A stretch of DNA of 64,000 bases from DATFDN01 sp963756545 (GTDB lineage Bacteria; Pseudomonadota; Alphaproteobacteria; Acetobacterales; Acetobacteraceae), in the NCBI GenBank assembly GCA_963756545.1, contig CAVWNY010000002.1, positions 434,001 to 498,000 of the forward strand, written 5' to 3'. The notes below the pieces were generated by a model. The model was not told the DNA's origin. It was given only the letters and a program-made list of their open reading frames with translations, and made no database searches. The position numbers were made by a program, and so were the translations under genes. The number at the start of each line of letters is the position of its first letter. Positions within the stretch are counted from its first letter, which is position 1. This document shows positions 48,186 through 57,161 of this stretch, piece after piece.

Positions 48186-49420
48186 CAGCCCCGCCGCCCC
48201 CGCATCCGGCGTCAGGTTCCGCTCTCGCCGACGAGGCCGCCCAAGTGCGCCAAGGCGCGAGCCCGACGACTTCGCCCGAGGAGCTGGCGGCGCTGGCAAG
48301 TCACGCCTCGATCATGGTGCGGACCGCGCTCGCGCTGAACCCGGCGGCTCCGCCCCGCGCGATAGCGCGGCTTGCCGGTGATGCCGACGAGCGGGTCCGT
48401 GCCGTGCTCGCCCGCAAACTGGCGGCGCTCGCGCCCGATCTGTCCAGGCCCGATCAGGACCGTCTCCAGCGCCAGACTTACGACGCGCTGGCCACCCTGG
48501 TCTCCGACGAGGCGGTGCGCGTGCGCGCGGCCATCGCCGATGTCGTGAAGGACATGCCGGACGCACCGCGCGCCCTGATCCTGGACCTCGCGCGCGACTG
48601 TGCGGTTTCGGTCAGCGAACCGGTAATCCGGTTCTCCCCGATCCTGACCGATGAGGATCTGCTCGCGCTGCTCGAAGCCCCGCCGTCGGCCGCGACCGTG
48701 CTGGCCGTGGCGCGGCGCCCCGACCTGACCGAACCGCTCGCGGACGCCATCGCCGCCGGAAACGACGGAGCCGCGATCCGCGAAATGCTCGCCAACGGCT
48801 CGGCGCAGATCCGGGAAGCGACGCTGGACGCGCTGATCGTCCGCGCGGTGGACCACGTGGAGTGGCACGAACCCCTCGTCCGCCGGCCTGTCCTGCCGGC
48901 CCGCTCGGCGCGCGCCTTGGCCGAGATCATCGCCACCGATCTGCTGGAAATGCTGGTCAGCCGGGCCGACCTCGGCGCGCAGACCGCGACGGCGCTGCGC
49001 GAGCGCCTCGCCGCGCGACTCGGCGCCGAGCAGGCGCACACGAGCCCGTTCAGCGACCTTTCAACCGAGCAGGCGCTCCAGGAGGCGCACCGATTGGCGC
49101 GAGCGGGCTATCTGAATGAGGCGGCCTTGTTCGAGGCGCTCCGCACGGGCCGGCCGCGCCTGGCCTCGGCCATGCTGGCCGTCGCCGCCGTGATGCCGAT
49201 CTCGGTGGTCGATCGCGCGGCCTCCCTGCGAAGCGCCAAGGGCCTCGTGAGCCTGGTCTGGAGCGCGGGGTTCAGCATGGGTGCCGCCGCCGTCATGCAA
49301 GGGGCCATCGGCAATCTCCCCCCCTCCGCCCTGCTCGCCGCCAACCCGGACGGGAGCTTTCCCCTGGCGGTGGAGGAAATGCGCTGGCAACTCGGCTTCC
49401 TGCGCCGAATCGGCCGCTGA
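48182..49420 (+). CDS. DUF2336-domain protein
   Basis: A 412-residue, all-helical soluble protein of the DUF2336 family. It has HEAT-like repeats near residues 30-200 (LASHASIMVRTALALNP, LAGDADERVRAVLARKLAALAP, SDEAVRVRAAIADVV, LANGSAQIREATLDALI) and a conserved C-terminal segment (LYLLARSA-like EMRWQLGFLRR). Family members are common in alphaproteobacteria next to GGDEF or flagellar genes; no biochemical function is established. Translation is coupled to the diguanylate cyclase by an ATGA overlap. A scaffold or c-di-GMP effector role is only inferred from this pairing. Confidence 0.88.
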   Translation: MTAPPPPHPASGSALADEAAQVRQGASPTTSPEELAALASHASIMVRTALALNPAAPPRAIARLAGDADERVRAVLARKLAALAPDLSRPDQDRLQRQTYDALATLVSDEAVRVRAAIADVVKDMPDAPRALILDLARDCAVSVSEPVIRFSPILTDEDLLALLEAPPSAATVLAVARRPDLTEPLADAIAAGNDGAAIREMLANGSAQIREATLDALIVRAVDHVEWHEPLVRRPVLPARSARALAEIIATDLLEMLVSRADLGAQTATALRERLAARLGAEQAHTSPFSDLSTEQALQEAHRLARAGYLNEAALFEALRTGRPRLASAMLAVAAVMPISVVDRAASLRSAKGLVSLVWSAGFSMGAAAVMQGAIGNLPPSALLAANPDGSFPLAVEEMRWQLGFLRRIGR

Positions 49421-49424
49421 AGGT

Positions 49425-50303
49425 TCAGAATGCCGGCCGCGTCTCGCCCTTGATCTGCGTGCGATGCATGATCCGCCGAGCCGTCGCGTCGAACGGATCG
49501 CGCCGATGCATGGTGCAGCGATTGTCCCACAGCACCAGGTTGCCGACCCGCCACGCGTTATACCAGGTGAACTGATCCCGCGTCGCGTAGCGCCACAGCT
49601 CGTCGAGCAGCGCCTCCGATTCGGACCGAGTCAGGCCCTCGATATAGGCGTTGCGGCGCCGCCCCAGATACAGCCCTTGCCGCCCAGTGTCGGGGTGGGT
49701 GCAGACGATCGGATGGAGGGTGCCAGGGGAGGTCGTCGGATCATCGGTCGGGGTGACGCCCTCCCGCAGGTAGCCGCCGCTGTTGTAGGTTCCGTCGTGT
49801 TTCAGCCTCCGCCCCTCGATGCGGCGCTTCAGCTCGGCTGGCAGTTCCGCGTAGGCGCGGTACATGTCGCAGAACCCGGTCGCACCGCCCGACGGCGGCA
49901 CCTCCAGCGCATACAGGATGCTCGCCTTCGGCGGGTCCGCCAGGTACGACATGTCGGTGTGCCACACGGCCTCCCCGGCCCCCAGGCTACCGATCGCCAC
50001 GCCGTTCTCGACCACGTTGGAGACGACGTAGAGTTCGGGCTTGCCCTCGACGAAGCGGCGGCCGTTCTCCTGCACCGGCGCCCAGTCAAGCGCGCCGAAG
50101 CGGCGGCTGAAACCGATCAGCTCGTCGTCCGAGAGGTGCTGGCCGCGAAACAGCAGCACGAGGTGGTCGAGCCAAGCGCGGTGGATGGTCGCGAATGCCG
50201 CGTCATCGATCGCGCGCAGGTCGATCCCGCGCAGTTCGGCGCCCAACGCGGCGCCGGTGGGCACGATCTCGATCCGGTTCCGGGCAGCAGCGGCAGCAGA
50301 CAT
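49425..50303 (-). CDS. TauD/TfdA-family Fe(II)/2-oxoglutarate dioxygenase
   Basis: A 292-residue dioxygenase. The iron triad is visible as H-x-D in AVWHTDMSYLADPP and the distal His in NRCTMHRRDPFD. A 2-oxoglutarate-binding Arg follows (ARRIMHRTQIKG). Relatives act on taurine, 2,4-D or other sulfonates and phenoxy acids. No sulfonate transporter is beside it. ATG 50303 is chosen for the AAAGGAG site; upstream codons to 50369 read as antisense. Confidence 0.92.
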   Translation of the reverse strand: MSAAAAARNRIEIVPTGAALGAELRGIDLRAIDDAAFATIHRAWLDHLVLLFRGQHLSDDELIGFSRRFGALDWAPVQENGRRFVEGKPELYVVSNVVENGVAIGSLGAGEAVWHTDMSYLADPPKASILYALEVPPSGGATGFCDMYRAYAELPAELKRRIEGRRLKHDGTYNSGGYLREGVTPTDDPTTSPGTLHPIVCTHPDTGRQGLYLGRRRNAYIEGLTRSESEALLDELWRYATRDQFTWYNAWRVGNLVLWDNRCTMHRRDPFDATARRIMHRTQIKGETRPAF

Positions 50304-50466
50304 GGCGCGCTCCTTTTCGGCCAAAGGCAAACGGCCGCGAAGCATGCGTCCCCGCCGAGCCACGCGCAACGCCTCAGGTGGGCGAGAGTGTCGCGATCGG
50401 ACAGATCCCGCTTGCGCGCCGAACTACGAAGGCAATAAGACCGATTGCGACACAAGGGGCGGGCTG

Positions 50467-52392
50467 ATGTGCGGGCTGGCAGGCATCTTTGCTCTCGATG
50501 CCGCGCGGGAGGTGAACGAGGCGCTGTTGCGCCGCATGACGGCTGCGCTCGCGCATCGCGGCCCGGACGGCGACGGCTTTCACATAGAGCCGGGCCTCGG
50601 CCTCGGCCACCGTCGGCTCGCCATCATCGACCCGCTCGCCGGCGAGCAGCCGATGTTCAACGAGGACGGCTCGGTCGTCGTCATCTTCAATGGCCTGATC
50701 TACAATTTCCAGGATCTGGTGCCGGAGCTGCGGGCGCTGGGCCACGTCTTCCGCACGCGCTGCGACACGGAGACGATCATCCATGCCTGGGAGGCGTGGG
50801 GGCCCGACTGCCTCGATCGGCTGGACGGAACCTTCGCGTTGGCGTTGTGGGACCGCAATCGCCAGACGTTGTTCCTGGCGCGCGATCGGCTGGGCAAGAA
50901 GCCGCTCTATCATGCCACGCTTCCCGACGGGCGGTTCGTCTTCGCCTCCGAGATGGCGGCGCTGCGCGAGGTGGCCGAACTGCCGCGCAAGCTGAGCGCG
51001 CCCGCCGTCGAGGACTTCCTCGCCTATGGCTATATCCCGGACCCGGCGACGATCTACGAGGGCGTCGCTCGCCTGCCCGCCGCGCATTGCCTGCTGTTGC
51101 GTCGGGGCGAGCCGGCAGCGGCGCCCCGACGCTACTGGCGCCCCTCGGCCGCGCCGCGCGCGATCAGCGAAACCGAAGCCGTCGCCGAGCTGACCACGCG
51201 GCTGCGCGCGGCCACCGCGGTCCGCCTCGTGGCCGACGTGCCGATCGGGGCTTTCCTGTCGGGCGGCGTCGATTCCAGCGGGGTGGTGGCGCTGGCCGCC
51301 GGGCTGCGCGACGCCCCGCTCGATACCTTCACGATCGGCTTCGACGGCGCCGAGGACGAGACGCCGTACGCCGAGATGGTGGCGCGCCGCTACGGCACAC
51401 GTCAGCACAACGAGCGCGCAAGCGCGATCGACATGATCGAGGCGGCGCGCGACCAGGGCCGCATCTACGGCGAGCCGTTCGGCGATCAATCCGCGCCGCC
51501 GACATACGCCGTCTGCGCGCTCGCGCGCCGGCACGCCACGGTGGCGATCTCGGGCGACGGGGGTGATGAGGTGTTCGCCGGCTATCGCCGCTACCGCTTC
51601 CACGCAATGACCGAATCGGCCCGCCGCCTGCTGCCCGGCCCGATGCGCCGTCGGGTCATGGGAGAACTGGCGCGGCTCTATCCCAAGCTGGACCGCGCGC
51701 CGCGCTGGCTCCGCGCCAAGGCGACGCTCACCGAACTCAGCCTCGATAGCGCGCTCGGCTATTTCCGGAACGTGGCGCGGGTGCAGGACGAGCGACGACG
51801 CGGGCTGCTCTCGCGCGGGTTCAGGGCAGGGTTGGACGGCCACGACCCGGCCGCTCGCATCGCCGTGCTCATGGAGGAAAGCGGGACCGCCGACCCGCTG
51901 GCACGGGCGCAATACGCCGACCTGCAGACCTGGCTGTCCGGCGCCATGCTGGTGAAGGTCGACCGCGCTAGCATGGCGAACTCGCTCCAGGTGCATTCTC
52001 CGCTGCTCGATCACCGGCTCGTCGAGTGGGGCCTGTCGCTGCCGTCCGGGCTGAAACTGCGCGGCGGCTCCGGCAAGCACGTCCTCAAGCGCGCGCTGGA
52101 GCCGCTGCTGCCGGCCGAGGTGCTGTATCGGCCCAAGCAGGGCTTCGCCAGCTCGCTTGCCGGCCTGTTTCGCCGCGAAGCGACGCGAGTGCGCGCGCGG
52201 GTGCTATCGGATGACATGCTCGACAGCGGCCTGTTCGACCCGTGCGCGCTCGGAACCCTGCTCGACGAGCACGCCTCGGGCCGGTTCGATCACGCCGCGC
52301 CGATCTGGCTGCTGCTGGTGTTCGAAGGATTCCTGGCGAGCGAACTGGCCGGCTCGCGGGACATCCAGCGCCAGCCGGTGATGGCCGGATGA
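50467..52392 (+). CDS. asparagine synthase-like amidotransferase, exosortase/PEP-CTERM (XrtA) type
   Basis: A 641-residue class II glutamine amidotransferase. The N-terminal nucleophile is Cys2 (MCGLAGIF), with HRGPDGDG, and the synthetase half has the PP-loop SGGVDSS (265-271) and ISGDGGDEVFAGYRRY. The body matches the eps/XrtA system amidotransferase type more than housekeeping AsnB (FLARDRLGKKPLYHA, TWLSGAMLVKVDRASMANSLQV). It would amidate a sugar or polymer precursor. A glycosyltransferase follows with a TGATG overlap, but no exosortase or other polysaccharide genes are in view. Confidence 0.9.
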   Translation: MCGLAGIFALDAAREVNEALLRRMTAALAHRGPDGDGFHIEPGLGLGHRRLAIIDPLAGEQPMFNEDGSVVVIFNGLIYNFQDLVPELRALGHVFRTRCDTETIIHAWEAWGPDCLDRLDGTFALALWDRNRQTLFLARDRLGKKPLYHATLPDGRFVFASEMAALREVAELPRKLSAPAVEDFLAYGYIPDPATIYEGVARLPAAHCLLLRRGEPAAAPRRYWRPSAAPRAISETEAVAELTTRLRAATAVRLVADVPIGAFLSGGVDSSGVVALAAGLRDAPLDTFTIGFDGAEDETPYAEMVARRYGTRQHNERASAIDMIEAARDQGRIYGEPFGDQSAPPTYAVCALARRHATVAISGDGGDEVFAGYRRYRFHAMTESARRLLPGPMRRRVMGELARLYPKLDRAPRWLRAKATLTELSLDSALGYFRNVARVQDERRRGLLSRGFRAGLDGHDPAARIAVLMEESGTADPLARAQYADLQTWLSGAMLVKVDRASMANSLQVHSPLLDHRLVEWGLSLPSGLKLRGGSGKHVLKRALEPLLPAEVLYRPKQGFASSLAGLFRREATRVRARVLSDDMLDSGLFDPCALGTLLDEHASGRFDHAAPIWLLLVFEGFLASELAGSRDIQRQPVMAG

Positions 52393-53801
52393 CCGTCCTC
52401 GTCGAGCGGTCCGCACCGGATACCCGCGCGGCCGCTCGTCCGCCGTTGCGGATTCTATTCGTCAGCTACTGGTTCCCGCCGACCAACGCCATCGGTGCCG
52501 TCCGGGCCGGCAAGCTCGCCAAATACCTGCTGCAGGCCGGGCACGACGTGCGGGTGATCGCAGGCCCTTGCCGCGCGCCGCTTGGGTTGGGGCTTGAAGT
52601 CCCCGAGGCGGTGGTGAGCCGTGCCGAGGTCGCTTCGCGTACGATGTTCGATGCCGCGCGCGCCCACCTGCGATGGCATTCCGATGCGGTTGGACCGAAA
52701 GCCAGCCGCGCCAGCGAGGCGCTGCATCGACACTGGTACGCAGCCCGGCACGTCCCGGACAAACAGCGCGATTGGCTGCGCCCCGCGACCGATCTGGGGC
52801 GCACGCTGATCAGAAGCTGGCGGCCCGATCTCATCGTGGGGAGCGCGCCTCCCTATTCAGCCCTGATGGCCGCCGCCCGACTGGGTGGCGAGAGCGGAAT
52901 CCCATGGGTGGCCGAGCTGCGCGACCCCTGGTCAGGCAACGTGTACAATGACAGGCCGGCCTGGCGCGATCGCTTGGACCTCGCGATGGAGCGGCGCACG
53001 CTGCGCAGCGCCGAGTCTCTGGTCGCCGTGTCGCCGGTGGTCGCCCGCGATCTGCAGGCGCGCTACTCCCAGCCGGTCATCACCGTGATGAACGGCTTCG
53101 CGCCGGAAGATCTGCCGGCGGCACGCGCACGCGGGCGACGCGAGGCGCTGACCATCGTCTATACCGGCACGATCTACGAAGGCCACCGCGACCCCTCGGC
53201 CCTGTTCGAGGCGATCGCACATCTCCCAGATCAGGCGCGGCGGCGCATTCGCGTCGTGTTCTACGGCCCGACACAGCGGCAGGTTTGCGCCCTCGCGGTC
53301 GGCCATGGCGTGCTGGATCAGGTCGAGGTGATGCCGGCCGTCAGCTACGCCGAGTCGCTGCAACGGCAGGCAGATGCCGACTTGCTGCTGCTGCTGCAAC
53401 GCGATCACCCGAGCGACGAGGGCAATCTCCCGGCCAAGTTCTTCGAGTACATCGGCGCGTTGCGCCCCATTCTGCTGCTGGGGTACGAAAAAGGCGTGCT
53501 CGCGGACATGATCCGCGAACGCCGCGCGGGGCTCGTCTCGAACGACCCCGTCTTCATCGCCACGCAGCTCGACACCTGGATCGCCCAACTCGATGTGGGC
53601 GGCGTTCGCCCGCTCCCGCCGACGGCGCGCGCCGGCCTGAGCCGGGCGGACCAGTTCGCCGAGTATGAGGCGTTTCTGAGGGCGCGGGTGGTGAGCGGAG
53701 CGGATCGAGGCATCCCGCCACCACGCCCATCCACCCAGTCAAGCCGCCACGCCCAGACGCCCCGCCAGATCCTGGATGAACTGCCACGCCACGCGCCCTG
53801 A
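52389..53801 (+). CDS. glycosyltransferase family 4-like protein
   Basis: A 470-residue GT-B fold protein. The N-terminal acceptor domain begins LRILFVSYWFPPTNAIGAVRAGKLAKYL, and the C-terminal donor domain has IVYTGTIYEGHRDPSALFEAI and EGNLPAKFFEYIGALRPILLLG with the nucleotide-binding Glu region. The start overlaps the amidotransferase stop. The last ~45 residues (from about FLRARVV) are low-complexity, Pro/Ser/Arg-rich and run 63 bases into the antisense of the convergent DUF815 gene, so the natural stop may have been lost. The transferred sugar is unknown. Confidence 0.88.
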   Translation: MTVLVERSAPDTRAAARPPLRILFVSYWFPPTNAIGAVRAGKLAKYLLQAGHDVRVIAGPCRAPLGLGLEVPEAVVSRAEVASRTMFDAARAHLRWHSDAVGPKASRASEALHRHWYAARHVPDKQRDWLRPATDLGRTLIRSWRPDLIVGSAPPYSALMAAARLGGESGIPWVAELRDPWSGNVYNDRPAWRDRLDLAMERRTLRSAESLVAVSPVVARDLQARYSQPVITVMNGFAPEDLPAARARGRREALTIVYTGTIYEGHRDPSALFEAIAHLPDQARRRIRVVFYGPTQRQVCALAVGHGVLDQVEVMPAVSYAESLQRQADADLLLLLQRDHPSDEGNLPAKFFEYIGALRPILLLGYEKGVLADMIRERRAGLVSNDPVFIATQLDTWIAQLDVGGVRPLPPTARAGLSRADQFAEYEAFLRARVVSGADRGIPPPRPSTQSSRHAQTPRQILDELPRHAP

Positions 53802-54587
53802 TCGGGCGCCGCGCGTGACCGACCACTCGTTGGCCTGGGCACGCAGCTCCTCCGCCCCGATCGGCAGTCCCATGGCCCCGGCGTAGCCCTCCACCATCGC
53901 GAAATAGGTCGGCTGGTCGCAGTTGTGGAAGCCGACCCATAGGCCGAAGCGGTCCGACAGCGAGACCTTCTCCTCGATGGCCTCGGACGGGCTGATGGCG
54001 GTAGAGCGCTCGTTCTCGATCATGTCGCGCGGCATCAAATGGCGGCGGTTCGAGGTGGCGTAGAACAGCACGTTCTCCGGCCGCCCCTCGATGCCGCCCT
54101 CCAGCACCGACTTCAGCGCCTTGTAGTCGGCGTCCTCCCGCTCGAAGGAGAGATCGTCGCACAGAATGAGGCAGCGCCGCTTGCCGCGCACCGCGTTCAG
54201 CAGCTCGGGCAGCGAGGCGATGTCCTCGCGATGGATCTCGATCAGCGCCACCGCATCTGGACGCTCGGCAAGCATCACCGCGTGGACCGCCTTGACGAGC
54301 GAAGACTTGCCCATCCCGCGCGCGCCCCACAGCATGGCGTTGTTGGCCGGCAGGCCGCGGGCGAAGCGGTATGTGTTCTCGAGCAGGATCTGCTTCTGGC
54401 GTTCCACGCCCTTCAGCAGGTCGATCGCCACGCGGGACACCTTGGCCACGGGGGCCAGGCGGGGCGGGTCGGGGTGCCAGACGAACGCATCCGCGAGGCT
54501 CAGATCCAGTGGCGGAGCCGCGGGTGGCGCCAGTCGCTCCAGCGCCGTGGCGATCCGGGTGGCGAGTTCGATCAGGCGCTGGTCCAT
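53739..54587 (-). CDS. DUF815-family AAA ATPase
   Basis: A 282-residue ATPase. Walker A is GARGMGKSSLVKAVH (~residue 82), Walker B is LILCDDLSFE, and a sensor region follows (NVLFYATSNRRHLMP). This is the DUF815 family, a AAA relative of unknown role that commonly lies divergent to yajC in alphaproteobacteria, as here. The start at 54587 (MDQRLIELATRIATAL) is chosen over an upstream extension that is Ala/Arg-rich and lacks a ribosome site. Its end overlaps the glycosyltransferase. Confidence 0.88.
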   Translation of the reverse strand: MDQRLIELATRIATALERLAPPAAPPLDLSLADAFVWHPDPPRLAPVAKVSRVAIDLLKGVERQKQILLENTYRFARGLPANNAMLWGARGMGKSSLVKAVHAVMLAERPDAVALIEIHREDIASLPELLNAVRGKRRCLILCDDLSFEREDADYKALKSVLEGGIEGRPENVLFYATSNRRHLMPRDMIENERSTAISPSEAIEEKVSLSDRFGLWVGFHNCDQPTYFAMVEGYAGAMGLPIGAEELRAQANEWSVTRGARSGRVAWQFIQDLAGRLGVAA

Positions 54588-54696
54588 GCGAGTTCCGGGC
54601 AAAACTTGACGTGAGGGGGCCGCAAAGTATGGTCCCGCCCCGACCGCCGCAACCCAGGCTCCGGGCCGGCGCGCGCCCACCCGTCAGGACAGGTTC

Positions 54697-55083
54697 ATGC
54701 TCATCACCCCGGCCTATGCCCAGGATCTCGGCGGCACGCTCGGCAGCGCGACGCAGTTCTTGCCGCTCGTTTTGATCTTCGTCGTGTTCTACTTCCTGCT
54801 GATCCGGCCCCAGCAGCAGCGCCAGAAGGAGACCAAGTCGATGCTGGCGGCGCTGAAGCGCGGGGACCGCGTGGTCACCGGCGGGGGCATCGTGGGCGTG
54901 GTCACCCGTGTGCCGGTCGCCACCGAGGGCGGCAAGCCGGTCGCCGCCAGCGAGGTCGAGGTGGAGATCGCGCCCAATATCCGGGTGACCGTTAAGCGCG
55001 ATACGATTACGGCGGTGATCCGCCCGACGGCGGCGAACGATCTGAGGCCGACGCCGCCGCCGAAGGCGAAGAAGGCGTCCTGA
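54697..55083 (+). CDS. yajC: preprotein translocase accessory subunit YajC
   Basis: A 128-residue protein with a single membrane helix (FLPLVLIFVVFYFLLIRPQQQRQKE, residues ~20-40) and a cytoplasmic domain with the YajC motif (LKRGDRVVTGGGIVGVV). It associates with SecDF and the SecYEG translocon. In most genomes secD and secF follow immediately; here the next gene is a cupredoxin, so secDF must lie elsewhere or the cluster was broken. It is divergent from the DUF815 gene. Confidence 0.95.
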   Translation: MLITPAYAQDLGGTLGSATQFLPLVLIFVVFYFLLIRPQQQRQKETKSMLAALKRGDRVVTGGGIVGVVTRVPVATEGGKPVAASEVEVEIAPNIRVTVKRDTITAVIRPTAANDLRPTPPPKAKKAS

Positions 55084-55144
55084 GCCGGTGTGCCACCTTC
55101 ACCGGCACGCCGCGGTGGCGGGACTTCAACTGCGGAAAGGCACG

Positions 55145-55597
55145 ATGCCGATGACGAGGACCCTCCGGGCAGCGACGATCGGAACCGTGAGCGCCCTGCT
55201 GCTGACTGCCGCCCCGTTGGCGATGGCGGCGCAGGCGGTGCATGTCCAGCTTCAGGACCCGTCCTCCGGCAACGGCGTCTCCGTGATGCGGATCCTCGCG
55301 AGCCCGGCTCAGGTCCAACCCGGGAGGGTGACGTTCGATGTCCAGAATGACTCCAAGGCCCTGGTCCACGAAATGCTGCTGCTCAAGCGCCCCGCCGGCG
55401 GCAAGCTGCCGTATGACGCCGCGACCCAGCGCGTCATCGAGGCGAGGACGGTCAAGCTGGTGGACACCGACGACATCAAGCCGGGTGCGTCGGTGACGGA
55501 GACGGTGAGCCTGAAGCCGGGCCGGTATGAGATAATCTGCAACCAGCCTGGTCACTACATGCAGGGCATGAAGACGCCGTTCACGGTCGCGCCGTAG
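55145..55597 (+). CDS. exported cupredoxin (plastocyanin/sulfocyanin-like)
   Basis: A 150-residue protein with a Sec signal (hydrophobic residues ~10-28, ending AMA-AQA). The cupredoxin domain shows type-1 copper ligands His75 (LVHEML), Cys132, His137 and Met142 in a C-x4-H-x4-M loop (CNQPGHYMQGM). This is the longer loop of plastocyanin/sulfocyanin-type sites, unlike the cupredoxin at 12023. ATG 55145 follows GGAAAGG. It probably shuttles electrons or copper in the periplasm. It is convergent with sodB, with a strong hairpin between. Confidence 0.88.
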   Translation: MPMTRTLRAATIGTVSALLLTAAPLAMAAQAVHVQLQDPSSGNGVSVMRILASPAQVQPGRVTFDVQNDSKALVHEMLLLKRPAGGKLPYDAATQRVIEARTVKLVDTDDIKPGASVTETVSLKPGRYEIICNQPGHYMQGMKTPFTVAP

Positions 55598-55609
55598 CGG
55601 GCCGAACGG

Positions 55610-55635
55610 GAGCCGGGGGGCGCGGCCCCCGGCTC
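55610..55635. terminator. GC-rich bidirectional hairpin between convergent genes
   Basis: GAGCCGGGGG (55610-55619) pairs perfectly with CCCCCGGCTC (55626-55635) across a 6-base loop, between the stops at 55597 (plus) and 55644 (minus). There is no T-run on either side. Confidence 0.6.
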
Positions 55636-55643
55636 GGCCGTAC

Positions 55644-56246
55644 TCAGCCCATCCGGCTCTCGGCGAACTCGTAGTTCGCGATCTTGTCGACCCAGTTGGT
55701 CAGGTAGTCGGGCCGGCGGTTGCGGAAATCCAGGTAATAGCTGTGCTCCCACACGTCGACGCCAAGCAGCGCCGTGCCCTCGCCGGTCGCGAGCGGGTTG
55801 GCGCCGTTCGGCGTTTTTGTGACCTTGAGCTTGCCGTCCGAGCCCAGCACGAGCCACGCCCAGCCAGAGCCGAATTGCGTGGCGCCGGCGGTCTTGAAGG
55901 CGTCCTTGAACGCCTGGACGGAGCCGAAATCGTCGTTGATCTTCTTTTCGAGCCTGCCGGGAACCGAGCCGCCTTTCGGGCTCATGCATTGCCAGAACAG
56001 GATGTGATTCCAGTGCTGGCCGGCGTTGTTGAACACGCCCGCCATATCCGGCTTGCCGTGCGCCAACCGGACGATCTCGTCCAGCGACTTGCCTTGCAGG
56101 CTCGGGTCCTTCTCGACGAAGCCGTTCAGCGCGGTCACGTAGGCCTGATGGTGCTTGTCGTGATGGAGTTCCATCGTCTCCTGGCACATGCCGCGGGCGG
56201 CAAGGGCATCATGCGAATAGGGCAGCTTGGGAAGTTCGAAAGCCAT
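55644..56246 (-). CDS. sodB: superoxide dismutase, Fe/Mn type
   Basis: A 200-residue cytoplasmic superoxide dismutase. The metal ligands of the family are visible: His in ETMELHHDKHH, His in FNNAGQHWNHILFW, and Asp and His in LLGVDVWEHSYYLDF. AGQHWNH and the Gly-Gln order (second-sphere Gln in the N-terminal half) favour the Fe form. It is divergent from the squalene-synthase-like gene, with only 40 bases between starts. Confidence 0.95.
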   Translation of the reverse strand: MAFELPKLPYSHDALAARGMCQETMELHHDKHHQAYVTALNGFVEKDPSLQGKSLDEIVRLAHGKPDMAGVFNNAGQHWNHILFWQCMSPKGGSVPGRLEKKINDDFGSVQAFKDAFKTAGATQFGSGWAWLVLGSDGKLKVTKTPNGANPLATGEGTALLGVDVWEHSYYLDFRNRRPDYLTNWVDKIANYEFAESRMG

Positions 56247-56286
56247 GAGCGTTCTCCGCCAACAGGGTGAAGCGGGGTGTGAAGCG

Positions 56287-57099
56287 ATGGTCTCGACTAG
56301 CTATGGCCCGCCCAGGGGTGCGTCAAGCTTGAGCCCCGTCGCCGCATTGGTGCGGCGCAACGACCCCGACCGCTTCCTGACGGCTCTTTTCGCGCCGGCA
56401 GAGCGGCGCGAGGCGCTGTTCGCGCTGTATGCGTTCAACCACGAGCTGGCCCGCGCGCGCGAAGTTGTCTCCGAGCCGATGCTGGCGCTGATCCGCCTTC
56501 AGTGGTGGCGCGAGGTGGTCGAGGGCGCGCGTCGGCGCCACGAGGTCGCCGGCCCGCTGGGCGCGGCATTGGACAGCGGCACGCTGGACCGCGACGACCT
56601 CGCGGCGATGATCGCGGCGCGCGAGGTCGAGGTCGAGCCGGCGATCCCGACGCTCGATGCGTGGCGGCAGTACCTCGAGGGCAGTGCCGGCTCGCTCGCC
56701 GTGGCGGCCGGGAGGCTGCTCGGGGCACCGTCGCCCGAGGCCCTGCGCAAGCCGGGCGCGGCCTACGGCGCCGCCGGCGTACTGCGGAGCGTGCCCGTGC
56801 TCGCGCATCGACACAGATGCCTGCTGCCGGAAGACGTGCTTGCCCGCCACGGGCTGTTTGTCGAGGCGGCAATCGCCGCCCCGCTGGCCGCGCCCGTTCT
56901 GGCCGCGATCGGCGAACTCGCGCGGGAGGCTCGGACTTGGCTTCGCCAAGCCGACGGCCTGGGCTTGCCCCGCGCGGCGCGGGCCGCCCTCCTGCCGGCG
57001 GTCCTGGCTCGCCGCGATCTCGCGAAGCCGCCGCCCCTGCCGATCAGGCGCGGTCTCGCGGACAAACTGGCTGTCGTGCAGGCGGGGCTGCTGGGTTAG
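56287..57099 (+). CDS. squalene/phytoene synthase family protein (NDUFAF6-like)
   Basis: A 270-residue all-helical protein of the trans-prenyltransferase head-to-head fold (DPDRFLTALFAPAERREALFALYAFNHELARAREVV, IRLQWWREVVEGA). The first Asp-rich substrate motif (DxxxD) of true squalene or phytoene synthases is not apparent, as in NDUFAF6, the mitochondrial complex I assembly relative. Prenyl-diphosphate condensation is therefore unlikely. ATG 56287 is taken as the start; the codon at 56227 would overlap sodB. No carotenoid or hopanoid genes are adjacent. Confidence 0.85.
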   Translation: MVSTSYGPPRGASSLSPVAALVRRNDPDRFLTALFAPAERREALFALYAFNHELARAREVVSEPMLALIRLQWWREVVEGARRRHEVAGPLGAALDSGTLDRDDLAAMIAAREVEVEPAIPTLDAWRQYLEGSAGSLAVAAGRLLGAPSPEALRKPGAAYGAAGVLRSVPVLAHRHRCLLPEDVLARHGLFVEAAIAAPLAAPVLAAIGELAREARTWLRQADGLGLPRAARAALLPAVLARRDLAKPPPLPIRRGLADKLAVVQAGLLG

Positions 57100-57161
57100 G
57101 TTCAATGGCTCCTATTCAACGGCTATCCCAGATGACCAAGTGACGAAAGCACCGTCATGGC

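Noticed and set aside
50374..52080. 568-codon minus-strand frame over the amidotransferase
   Set aside because: It is antisense to a full-length conserved gene, with low-complexity residues.
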